NCBI GenBank assembly: GCA_030152425.1
Contig: JASLJP010000007.1
Location: 1-6,785, forward strand
Reading direction: 5' to 3'
DNA from: Aquirhabdus sp.
Lineage (GTDB): Bacteria; Pseudomonadota; Gammaproteobacteria; Pseudomonadales; Moraxellaceae
DNA length: 6,785 bases
In this document: positions 1 through 4,820 of the stretch, piece by piece
Numbering within the stretch: position 1 is the first letter of the stretch
Layout of the letters: every line of letters begins with the position of its first letter
The notes under the pieces: model-generated
Told to the model about the DNA's origin: nothing
Seen by the model: the letters and a program-made list of their open reading frames with translations, nothing else
Databases searched by the model: none
Program-made: the position numbers and the translations under genes

Positions 1-2
1 AC

Positions 3-431
3 TGGGCGCTGGGCTTTGGCCTGACCGTCGACGAGCTGGACGGCTCGACCCCACCACCGGCCATGAACGCCGTGAACCACTACCTGTGGAGCCTCAACAG
101 CCAAGCCAGTCTGGCCGAAGGCATCGCCGCCACCAACCTCGCCATCGAGTGGGCGACCGGTGAATGGTCAGTGCGGGTCTACAAAGGCATCAAGCACTAC
201 AGCAAACACCCCGACGTCAACACCACCACCAAAACCCTCGCTTGGCTGCGCGCCCATGCCATGTACGACGACATGCATCCGCACGAAGCCATGGAGCTGA
301 TCAAGCGCCTGTCCGATGCCGATCCCGCCATGCAGGAGCGCGCCTTTATCGCCGCCGAGCAGGGGCTGGCCTACTACGAGCTGGCGCTGGACTACTGCTA
401 CAAAATATGTACGACCGAACTGGCCGGTTAA
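3..431 (+). CDS. TenA/PqqC-like (heme-oxygenase-fold) iron-containing redox enzyme family protein, 3' part only
   Basis: The frame is open from the left edge (codons in phase with position 3) to TAA at 429-431, so the 142 visible residues are the C-terminal part of a longer protein whose start is outside the window. The ATG at 63 is an internal Met: the 20 upstream codons read like the same protein (a GFGL stretch, then DELDGSTPPPAMNAVNHYLW). The visible part is mostly helical, with the segment AATNLAIEWATGEWS and then AHAMYDDMHPHEAMELI. The D-x-x-H with nearby Glu residues resembles the last metal-ligand helix of TenA/PqqC-like proteins. Such proteins are often annotated as 'TenA family transcriptional regulator' or 'iron-containing redox enzyme', but many are di-iron or cofactor-handling enzymes rather than regulators. 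The family is assigned from remembered sequence resemblance; the substrate is unknown. A weak terminator candidate follows directly. Confidence 0.72.
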   Translation, partial: WALGFGLTVDELDGSTPPPAMNAVNHYLWSLNSQASLAEGIAATNLAIEWATGEWSVRVYKGIKHYSKHPDVNTTTKTLAWLRAHAMYDDMHPHEAMELIKRLSDADPAMQERAFIAAEQGLAYYELALDYCYKICTTELAG

Positions 432-443
432 GCCATTTTTTTT
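421..443 (+). terminator. Weak intrinsic terminator candidate after the TenA-like gene
   Basis: TGGC (421-424) can pair with GCCA (432-435), and a run of eight T follows at 436-443. The stem is only 4 bp and overlaps the stop codon. The T tract is convincing but the hairpin is poor, so this is a tentative call. Confidence 0.3.
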
Positions 444-474
444 AAAGAAAACTGTAATAAAACCAAGCAAGAAT

Positions 475-502
475 AGACCCACACCCGTCACCCGACGGGT
501 CT
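475..502. repeat. Hairpin with two alternative pairings
   Basis: ACCCGTC (483-489) and GACGGGT (494-500) form a perfect 7-bp inverted repeat with a 4-nt loop. AGACCC (475-480) can instead pair with GGGTCT (497-502), competing for the same right arm. No T tract follows on either strand, so it is not a standard terminator. It could be a leftover 3'-end structure of the upstream transcript or a protein-binding dyad. Confidence 0.4.
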
Positions 503-570
503 ATGCTGATATCGGCGTAAGCCATAAACACGCCGTCGTGAAAGTGGGGAAATATCTGCTAAGACATGGC

Positions 571-599
571 TTGACGCTCACGCCCTGATCGGGAATGAT
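571..599 (+). promoter_or_regulatory. Candidate sigma70 promoter of the DUF2147 cluster
   Basis: TTGACG (571-576, 5 of 6 to consensus) is followed after 17 bp by AATGAT (594-599, 4 of 6). Transcription would begin near 606, giving a leader of roughly 90 nt before the ATG at 694. It is the best-spaced pair I found between the TenA-like gene and the DUF2147 cluster, but the -10 is imperfect. Confidence 0.4.
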
Positions 600-602
600 C
601 AG
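585..602. promoter_or_regulatory. Dyad overlapping the -10 of the DUF2147 promoter (possible operator)
   Basis: CTGATC (585-590) and GATCAG (597-602) form a perfect 6-bp inverted repeat with a 6-nt centre. The right arm overlaps the proposed -10 hexamer, so a bound dimer would block RNA polymerase. No regulator gene lies next to it. The arms are short, so a chance dyad is possible. Confidence 0.3.
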
Positions 603-618
603 CAGCAGCGCCGCCCTC

Positions 619-642
619 CTGTAGGAAAAGGATTTTTTACAG
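619..642 (+). other. Leader hairpin upstream of the first DUF2147 gene
   Basis: Bases 619-628 can pair with 633-642: ten consecutive pairs including two G-U wobbles, closing a 4-nt AGGA loop. It would lie just inside the 5' leader of the proposed transcript. It is AU-rich, has no T tract after it and matches no riboswitch class I recognise. Confidence 0.3.
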
Positions 643-693
643 ACCCGCGGCAAAGCCCCATCCACCGCACGACCCACGATCAACGGAGTGATC

Positions 694-1080
694 ATGATTA
701 CAGGCATCTGGCGCAGCATCGACGACAAGACCGGCCTCGAAAAAGCCATCATCCAAGTCGAGCAACAAGACGACGGCAGCTACGGCGCCACCATTTTGGA
801 AGTACTCGCCCCACCGGGTCAACAGCCCGAAGTGACCTGCGTCAACTGCCCGGCTCCGTTTACCGGCAAGCCGATCAAAGGCATCAATTTTCTCTGGGGG
901 CTGCACCCCGAGCGCAGCCATCCGCATACCTTTAGCGGCGGCAAAGTGCTCGATCCACTCAACGGTCATATCTACAGCGCCAAAATCCACCTCGACAAAG
1001 ACGGTAAATCCCTGACCCTGCGCGGCTACCTCGGCATCTCCCTGCTCGGTCGCAGCCAAGTCTGGCACCGCGAAGCCTAA
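694..1080 (+). CDS. DUF2147 family protein, copy 1, without signal peptide
   Basis: This is a 128-aa protein of the DUF2147 family, whose biochemical role I do not know. I chose ATG 694 because GGAG (685-688) lies 5 nt upstream; GTG 688 is in frame but overlaps that ribosome-binding site. The family domain starts at once (GIWRSIDDKTG, residues 4-14), then comes a C-x-x-C pair (Cys49, Cys52) in TCVNCPAPFTGKPI, the LWGL motif (67-70), GGKVLDPL (82-89), and the terminal block LRGYLGISLLGRSQVW (109-124). The domain is essentially full length compared with the two downstream copies, but no secretion signal precedes it. The frame stays open upstream to a TAG at 622-624, yet that stretch is hydrophilic with no hydrophobic core. 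The protein therefore appears cytoplasmic, unlike its paralogues. It ends 33 bp before copy 2, which implies an operon. Confidence 0.85.
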   Translation: MITGIWRSIDDKTGLEKAIIQVEQQDDGSYGATILEVLAPPGQQPEVTCVNCPAPFTGKPIKGINFLWGLHPERSHPHTFSGGKVLDPLNGHIYSAKIHLDKDGKSLTLRGYLGISLLGRSQVWHREA

Positions 1081-1113
1081 CCCCCACTTTCATCCGTTTA
1101 AGGACGCTCCATC

Positions 1114-1581
1114 ATGCATCGCGCCACCCGACCGCTTCCCCTGATCGCGCTACTGGTCATGTCGTGCACCGGCCTCCACGCCGCCGCAGCCTCCGACCTC
1201 TCCGGCATCTGGAAAAGCATCGACGACCATACGGGCAACCCTAAATCCATCATCCGGATCGACAAAAACGCCGACGGCCACTATGGCGGCACCGTGCTCA
1301 AAGTCCTCGCCGAACCCGGCAAAGCCCCCGAAGTCACCTGCCACAACTGCCCAGAGCCGTTTACCAACAAACCGATCGAAGGCATGAACATCCTCTGGGG
1401 ACTCAAAGTCGACAAGACCAACCAAAACCTGTACGACGGCGGCCGTGTCCTCGACCCGCTCAGCGGCTACACCTACAGCGCCAAGATCACCGTCAATCCC
1501 GACGGCAAAAAACTGGTGCTGCGTGGCTTCCTCGGCATCTCCCTGCTCGGCCGCAGCCAGACGTGGTATCGGGAGCAATAA
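1114..1581 (+). CDS. DUF2147 family protein, copy 2, predicted exported
   Basis: This 155-aa paralogue of the preceding gene starts at ATG 1114 behind AAGGA (1100-1104). Residues 1-26 form a signal peptide: a basic start (MHRATR), a hydrophobic core (LIALLVM) and an AAA site, with likely cleavage before Ser27. Cys18 lies in VMSC, a poor lipobox because Met occupies the -2 position, so ordinary signal peptidase cleavage is more likely than lipidation. The mature domain runs from GIWKSIDDHTG (31-41) through Cys76-x-x-Cys79, LWGL (94-97) and GGRVLDPLSG to LRGFLGISLLGRSQTW (136-151). Hand alignment to copy 1 over the common domain gives about 60% identity, with the main divergence in a roughly 11-residue loop after LWGL. 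It presumably acts in the periplasm, where the two cysteines could form a disulfide. Function unknown. Confidence 0.88.
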   Translation: MHRATRPLPLIALLVMSCTGLHAAAASDLSGIWKSIDDHTGNPKSIIRIDKNADGHYGGTVLKVLAEPGKAPEVTCHNCPEPFTNKPIEGMNILWGLKVDKTNQNLYDGGRVLDPLSGYTYSAKITVNPDGKKLVLRGFLGISLLGRSQTWYREQ

Positions 1582-1675
1582 GACCTCTACCCCAAAGCCT
1601 CCGGCTACAAAAGCAAACTCACATCGTCCAAAAAAGGCGCAAAATAGAACTCAGCGCCTACGGACGATCAATAAC

Positions 1676-2194
1676 ATGAACACAGTCTATCTCACCCGCT
1701 CCCTGCTCGGTCTGACCCTCGCCATCAGTGTATGCAACACGGTCAGCTATGCCGAACCCGCCAGCAGCGTCAGCCCCACGACCAGCAGCACGCCCTCGAT
1801 GGCCGTGACCAGCAGCGATGTCAGCGGCGTCTGGCGCAGCTTTGACGACAAAACTGGCTATGCCAAATCGCTGATCAAAATCGAACAGAACGCCGACGGC
1901 AGCTATGGCGGCAGCATCATCAAAGTGCTGACCCACGAAGGCTACACGCCGCAGACCCACTGCCAAAACTGCCCCGCCCCCTATACCGGCAAGCCGATCG
2001 AAGGGCTACATATCCTCTGGGGTCTCAAAGCCAATAGCACCACCAGCTACAGCGGCGGCAAGATCCTCGACCCGCTCAGTGGCCGCATCTATAGCGCCAA
2101 GATCGCCCTCGCCCCCGGCGGCAAAACCCTCACCCTCCGTGGCTATTTAGGCATCTCGATGCTGGGTCGCAGTCAGGTCTGGACGCGCGAGTAG
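1676..2194 (+). CDS. DUF2147 family protein, copy 3, predicted exported, with Ser/Thr/Pro-rich linker
   Basis: This third tandem paralogue has 172 aa. ATG 1676 is chosen because it starts a clear signal peptide (residues 1-26, core LLGLTLAISV, cleavage after SYA). The frame is open further upstream, but only as an overlap with copy 2. The ribosome-binding site is weak (GGA at 1662-1664, 11 nt away). Unlike copy 2, the mature N-terminus carries a linker of about 20 residues rich in Ser, Thr and Pro (27-48) before the domain: GVWRSFDDKTG (51-61), Cys96-x-x-Cys99, LWGL (114-117), GGKILDPLSG (127-136) and LRGYLGISMLGRSQVW (154-169). The linker may hold the domain away from a surface or partner; this is inference. 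The 94-bp gap from copy 2 contains a small dyad (AGGCGC 1635-1640 with GCGCCT 1654-1659) but no clear promoter, so co-transcription is likely. Confidence 0.87.
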   Translation: MNTVYLTRSLLGLTLAISVCNTVSYAEPASSVSPTTSSTPSMAVTSSDVSGVWRSFDDKTGYAKSLIKIEQNADGSYGGSIIKVLTHEGYTPQTHCQNCPAPYTGKPIEGLHILWGLKANSTTSYSGGKILDPLSGRIYSAKIALAPGGKTLTLRGYLGISMLGRSQVWTRE

Positions 2195-2209
2195 TCGGTG
2201 AAGTTCAGT

Positions 2210-2241
2210 CTAAAGCGGCTTTAGGGTATGTAGCATTTTTT
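2210..2241 (+). terminator. Possible terminator of the DUF2147 cluster
   Basis: CTAAAG (2210-2215) pairs with CTTTAG (2219-2224) over a 3-nt loop, and six T lie at 2236-2241. The T tract is 11 nt from the stem, too far for a classical intrinsic terminator, so the call is tentative. The position just after the last gene of the cluster supports an RNA-end role. Confidence 0.3.
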
Positions 2242-2250
2242 GTTATCAGT

Positions 2251-2286
2251 CATTGCTGCACTGTATTTTTTATTGAGGCAGCAATG
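2251..2286. repeat. Perfect 9-bp inverted repeat in the convergent intergenic region
   Basis: CATTGCTGC (2251-2259) and GCAGCAATG (2278-2286) are exact reverse complements around an 18-nt loop that contains a T6 run (2266-2271). The T run is inside the loop rather than after the stem, so this is not an ordinary terminator. It lies between the ends of convergent genes and may act as an RNA 3'-end stabiliser or be part of a bidirectional end region. Confidence 0.45.
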
Positions 2287-2296
2287 GGATTTAAGT

Positions 2297-2341
2297 AAAA
2301 AGCCCGTGCAGGACAGGATAAAACGCCCCGACCTGCAGGGC
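2297..2341 (-). terminator. Intrinsic terminator of the TetR1 gene
   Basis: Read on the minus strand just past the TetR1 stop codon, GCCCTGCAGG (2341-2332) pairs with CCTGCACGGGC (2312-2302), leaving one bulged base, and five T follow (2301-2297). The loop is long (19 nt). Position and T tract fit transcription coming from the regulator gene. Confidence 0.6.
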
Positions 2342-2345
2342 ATGC

Positions 2346-2918
2346 CTACGGCTTCCTGACACTCGCCCACGCCGCATCGGCAAACACCTCGCGCTGCGCA
2401 TCGAGCGGCACTGCATAGCGGCCATCCAGCCAGCGCCGCGCATACTCATGGATCGGGGCGATAAACAGGCAGTAGGCCACCTCGACCTCGATATCCCGCA
2501 CCAGATCACCACCCTGCAGTTGCTTGATCCGCGCCCACATTTTGCGGTGCGCCTGTTCGGTTTCGGCGCGAAACGACTCCTCGCGGTTGACCTGCACCAG
2601 CACGCGACGATAGTGAAATATATAGTTGGCCCACACCGGATTGGCCACGATCCAGTCGATGTCGGCATGCACCAGCCGACGCACGGCGCTTTCGGCATCC
2701 GTTACCTTGCGCATCTCGGCCACCAGCGCCATGTGGATGGCGCGCAGCCCCGCGATATACACATCCGCTGCCAGCCCCTCTTTGCTGCCAAAGTGATGGT
2801 ACAGACTGCCCACACTCGCCCCCGAGATCTTGCAAATCATCTCGATGGTCGTCGGCTCCACTCCGTGCTCGACAAAACACGGCAATGCCGCCTTCATGAT
2901 CTCCTCGCGCCGGCTCAT
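2346..2918 (-). CDS. TetR/AcrR family transcriptional regulator (TetR1)
   Basis: This 190-aa DNA-binding repressor-type protein has the normal TetR length. The first helix of the DNA-binding domain is MSRREEIMKAALPCFVEHGV, and the helix-turn-helix lies at about residues 24-43 (TTIEMICKISGASVGSLYHH), followed by the usual F-x-S-K-E-G-L step into helix 4. The C-terminal part (55-190) is helical and variable, as expected for a ligand-binding and dimerisation domain, so the inducer cannot be inferred. I chose ATG 2918 because GGAAGGA (2931-2925) sits 6 nt upstream; an in-frame GTG one codon earlier is less well placed. The gene reads away from the DUF4442 hotdog gene across 337 bp holding several palindromes, so it may control itself and that neighbour. 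It is convergent with the DUF2147 cluster. Confidence 0.92.
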   Translation of the reverse strand: MSRREEIMKAALPCFVEHGVEPTTIEMICKISGASVGSLYHHFGSKEGLAADVYIAGLRAIHMALVAEMRKVTDAESAVRRLVHADIDWIVANPVWANYIFHYRRVLVQVNREESFRAETEQAHRKMWARIKQLQGGDLVRDIEVEVAYCLFIAPIHEYARRWLDGRYAVPLDAQREVFADAAWASVRKP

Positions 2919-3024
2919 CACTCATCCTTCCATCCAAAATACAGCCCAAATCCGTCACGACTCCAATCGTTGCGCTTTGCCGGATATATCACTGCATGCA
3001 GCAATATTTATACCCACACCTCCC

Positions 3025-3040
3025 CCTGAGCCAGCTCAGG
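3025..3040. promoter_or_regulatory. 16-bp palindrome, possible TetR1 operator
   Basis: CCTGAGC (3025-3031) and GCTCAGG (3034-3040) are perfect 7-bp arms around 2 nt. Size and symmetry suit a TetR-family dimer, and the site is about 105 bp upstream of the TetR1 start. An RNA hairpin is an alternative, but no T tract follows. Confidence 0.35.
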
Positions 3041-3057
3041 AATGACTATGCCGTTCA

Positions 3058-3071
3058 CCGCGCAAGCGCGG
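3058..3071. promoter_or_regulatory. 14-bp GC palindrome next to the plus-strand -35
   Basis: CCGCGC (3058-3063) and GCGCGG (3066-3071) are perfect 6-bp arms around AA. The site ends 6 bp before the TTGACA hexamer, where an activator or repressor could act. GC-only arms arise by chance more easily in GC-rich DNA, so confidence is limited. Confidence 0.28.
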
Positions 3072-3077
3072 ATCGCG

Positions 3078-3107
3078 TTGACAGCCTCGCAACAACTAGA
3101 ACACTAT
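3078..3107 (+). promoter_or_regulatory. Candidate promoter of the DUF4442 gene
   Basis: TTGACA (3078-3083) is a perfect -35. The best -10 is CACTAT (3102-3107) at 18 bp spacing, only 3 of 6 to consensus. The resulting leader would be about 140 nt and would contain the palindrome at 3208-3223. A closer promoter without a good -35 cannot be excluded. Confidence 0.33.
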
Positions 3108-3207
3108 GCCAGAGCACTAAAACGTCCATAAAACCCTCATGCCAGACGACGTTACCCAGTCATATCGGCGTCTGACGCACAAGGGATGGAACTTCAAATA
3201 GCGCAGA

Positions 3208-3223
3208 ATATAGCACGCTATAT
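3208..3223. promoter_or_regulatory. 16-bp AT-rich palindrome upstream of the DUF4442 gene, candidate operator
   Basis: ATATAGC (3208-3214) and GCTATAT (3217-3223) are perfect 7-bp arms around AC. The site lies 33 bp before the chosen start codon and contains TATA-like sequence, so it could overlap a promoter. It has the size of a TetR-family operator and is the most plausible TetR1 target on the hotdog-gene side. Confidence 0.42.
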
Positions 3224-3255
3224 CATTCACTTACATGAAATATCAGGTGGTTAAC

Positions 3256-3714
3256 ATGAATATTCTTAAAACTTACGACCAGTTAAAAAACCTACCCGGT
3301 GGTAACCGTCTGTTCACCATCGCCACCTGCCGCGCCGCGCCTTATTTTTCCAGCATCCGCCCTCTGGTCGAAGACCTGCGCCCCGGCTACGCCCGCGTCA
3401 GCATGAAGAAACGCCGCAGTGTCGAAAACCACCTGAAAACCGTGCACGCCATCGCCATGTGCAATATGGCCGAGCTGGCCGGCGGTCTGATGACCGACGT
3501 CTCGATCCCCAAGGGCGCACGCTGGATTCCCTCCGGCATGACCGTCGCCTATCTCAAAAAAGCCAAAACCGACCTCATCGCTGAAGCCCATGGCACCGCC
3601 ATCGACTGGACGGTGACCGGTGAAGTGGTACTGCCGGTCGAGGTCAAAGACACCCATGGCGACATCGTCTTTACCGCCCACATCACGATGAACGTCAAGC
3701 AAGCTAACGGCTAA
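3256..3714 (+). CDS. DUF4442 family hotdog-fold protein, putative thioesterase-like
   Basis: This 152-aa protein is related to PaaI-type hotdog thioesterases, which hydrolyse or bind acyl-CoA-like thioesters in the cytoplasm. ATG 3256 is chosen because AGGTGG (3245-3250) sits 5 nt upstream; an in-frame ATG at 3235 has no ribosome-binding site. The family signature is visible: an RPGYARVSMKKRRSVENH segment (42-59), then T62-V-H64-AIAMCNMAELAGG (62-77), the central hotdog helix, followed by beta strands (SGMTVAYLKKAKTDLIAEA, 93-111, and WTVTGEVVLPVEV, 118-130) ending in FTAHITMNVK. There is no signal peptide. Catalytic activity is not established for many DUF4442 members, so a binding role is possible. 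It is divergent from TetR1, which may regulate it. Its stop codon is followed closely by the terminator of the facing hydrolase gene. Confidence 0.82.
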   Translation: MNILKTYDQLKNLPGGNRLFTIATCRAAPYFSSIRPLVEDLRPGYARVSMKKRRSVENHLKTVHAIAMCNMAELAGGLMTDVSIPKGARWIPSGMTVAYLKKAKTDLIAEAHGTAIDWTVTGEVVLPVEVKDTHGDIVFTAHITMNVKQANG

Positions 3715-3720
3715 GGACCT

Positions 3721-3766
3721 AAAAAAAAGCCCCAACCCATGGCCTGAAGTGACCTTGAGTCGGGGC
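3721..3766 (-). terminator. Intrinsic terminator of the alpha/beta hydrolase gene
   Basis: On the minus strand GCCCCGACTC (3766-3757) pairs with GGGTTGGGGC (3738-3729), a 10-bp stem with two G-U wobbles, followed directly by eight T (3728-3721). It begins 30 bp after the hydrolase stop codon. The plus-strand reading lacks a T tract, so it should not efficiently stop the DUF4442 transcript. Confidence 0.8.
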
Positions 3767-3796
3767 GACCGTCAGCAGCAACCGCTCCGGAGTACC

Positions 3797-4735
3797 CTAC
3801 GCCGCCTGGTGACTGAGCCTACGTAGAAACGCCAATTGCGGACGGATCGTGTCGGGGAAATACGGATCAAAATACGGATCAAAATGATCCACATCCATCT
3901 CGATCACCTCGATCAATGGATTATTGGCACGGCGGATTGTGTCCGGCACAAAAGGCGCGACCGTATCACGCGTCGCACCCAGCACCAGCATGGGTATTTT
4001 GATGTGCTTGAGCTGCGTACACGGACGATAAAATCCCATGGTCAACACCGAACGCGCCGTGACCCGATTGTCATACTTCTTGCCCTGATGCGCCGCCAGC
4101 CCCAGTTCTATCGCATTCCACGCCTCATCCCGATCCATCGAGCCAAACTCGCCCTTTGGCGCTACGGTCGGGATATGAATCGGCGCCCCCGGTTTGAGCA
4201 AATCCGCCACGGCATAACTGAAAAACTTGAGCGACTGCAACACCGGCACCGCCTTCACCGCCGCCAACCCATCCAGCATCGGCACCTGAATAATCGCCCC
4301 CTGCAGATCCGGATGCTGGGCGGCCAGCTCGACCACATGCCCACCGCCAAATGACGTGCCCCACAGGATGAGGTGACGGGCATTGACCAGCGGGTGGCTT
4401 TTCAGATGCGCCAACGCGGCATTGGCCGTTTTCACCCGTCGCCATGGATTGATGTCCTGACGCGGCCAGCCCCCACTCAGCCCCCAGCCGGGATAATCAA
4501 ACTCCATCACCGCATAGCCCGCCGCCACAAAACGATGGACGAAAGACGAGGTCAACGCCTCTTGCACCCCACCCCAGCCACCGACCATGAGTATGGCGGG
4601 CAGCGGCTGCTTTAGCGCCTCGGCCTCCTGCGGGACAAACAGTGTTGCCGCGCAGGTCACACCATCCGCGATAAACGTCGATTTAAGCGCGGATGCTTGG
4701 ACATCAGATGTATCTGGATAGCGACGGAGCGCCAT
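3797..4735 (-). CDS. Alpha/beta hydrolase (serine hydrolase/esterase-like)
   Basis: This is a 312-aa cytoplasmic hydrolase, the usual length for a single-domain alpha/beta hydrolase. The start ATG 4735 is preceded by GAGGA 8 nt away. In order: an N-terminal beta segment, the oxyanion region VGGWGG (51-56), the strand and turn MEFDYPGWGLSGG (77-89), the nucleophile elbow WGTSFGGG (125-132) with Ser128, the acid in LGATRD (252-257) with Asp257, and the histidine in DVDHFDPYF (281-289) with His284. The complete Ser-Asp-His triad implies an active esterase, lipase or related enzyme. The substrate is unknown; FrsA/dienelactone-hydrolase-like families (COG1073 type) are the nearest I recall. The gene is divergent from TetR2 with paired palindromes between them, so repression by TetR2 is likely. 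A 4-residue tandem duplication (DPYF twice) follows the catalytic His. Confidence 0.9.
   Translation of the reverse strand: MALRRYPDTSDVQASALKSTFIADGVTCAATLFVPQEAEALKQPLPAILMVGGWGGVQEALTSSFVHRFVAAGYAVMEFDYPGWGLSGGWPRQDINPWRRVKTANAALAHLKSHPLVNARHLILWGTSFGGGHVVELAAQHPDLQGAIIQVPMLDGLAAVKAVPVLQSLKFFSYAVADLLKPGAPIHIPTVAPKGEFGSMDRDEAWNAIELGLAAHQGKKYDNRVTARSVLTMGFYRPCTQLKHIKIPMLVLGATRDTVAPFVPDTIRRANNPLIEVIEMDVDHFDPYFDPYFPDTIRPQLAFLRRLSHQAA
3858..3881. repeat. 12-bp direct tandem duplication inside the hydrolase gene
   Basis: The 12-mer AAATACGGATCA occurs twice head to tail (3858-3869 and 3870-3881), and a degraded start of a third unit (AAATGATCC) follows at 3882. On the coding strand it gives the repeated residues DPYF-DPYF right after catalytic His284. 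The length is a multiple of three, so the frame is kept. Replication slippage is the likely origin. Confidence 0.85.
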
Positions 4736-4799
4736 GATGATTTTCCTCAGTAGGGTTGGCTGGATGGTCGTAGACCCTCACAGGATTGATATAAATTTG

Positions 4800-4818
4800 A
4801 AATGCACGTGTGGCATTT
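4800..4818. repeat. Inverted repeat beside operator 1
   Basis: AAATGC (4800-4805) and GCATTT (4813-4818) are perfect 6-bp arms around 7 nt, 2 bp before operator 1 on the hydrolase side. The preceding TTGAAATGC resembles half of the operator with one extra A, so it might be a degenerate auxiliary site, but the spacing differs. Confidence 0.3.
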
Positions 4819-4820
4819 AT

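Larger units (their letters stand above)
2922..3255. other. Divergent intergenic region between TetR1 and the DUF4442 gene
   Basis: This stretch has no coding sequence I can support on either strand. It holds a 10-bp self-complementary site CTGCATGCAG (2992-3001), a TATAAA-like -10 element on the minus strand (3012-3007) with no matching -35, three two-arm palindromes listed separately (3025, 3058 and 3208) and one TTGACA -35 hexamer on the plus strand. It is most simply the shared control region of the two divergent genes. Its length exceeds the minimum needed for two promoters. Confidence 0.6.

Noticed and set aside
63..65. ATG at 63 as the true start of the first gene
   Set aside because: The frame is open to the left edge, and the codons before it encode residues typical of the same TenA-like protein, so the gene is truncated by the window.
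1150..1175. Lipoprotein signal in DUF2147 copy 2 (Cys18)
   Set aside because: The residues before Cys are V-M-S, which fits a lipobox poorly, and a good AAA cleavage site follows eight residues later.
637..1578. Long minus-strand open frames opposite the DUF2147 genes (637-1068 and 1150-1578)
   Set aside because: They lack ribosome-binding sites, have low-complexity Ala/Gly/Val/Asp-rich translations typical of antisense shadows in GC-rich DNA, and mirror well-supported domain genes.
1445..1675. N-terminal extension of DUF2147 copy 3 back to 1445
   Set aside because: The extension overlaps copy 2 in another frame with a Ser/Arg-rich shadow sequence, whereas ATG 1676 begins a clean signal peptide.
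2448..3029. Plus-strand open frame opposite the TetR1 gene
   Set aside because: The translation is rich in His, Arg and Gln without a recognisable domain and is antisense to a clear TetR helix-turn-helix protein.
3235..3255. Upstream ATG 3235 as start of the DUF4442 gene
   Set aside because: There is no ribosome-binding site before it, while ATG 3256 has AGGTGG at proper spacing and begins where the family domain begins.
3836..4354. Plus-strand open frame opposite the hydrolase gene
   Set aside because: Its Arg/His-rich translation shows no domain and is antisense to a hydrolase with a complete catalytic triad.
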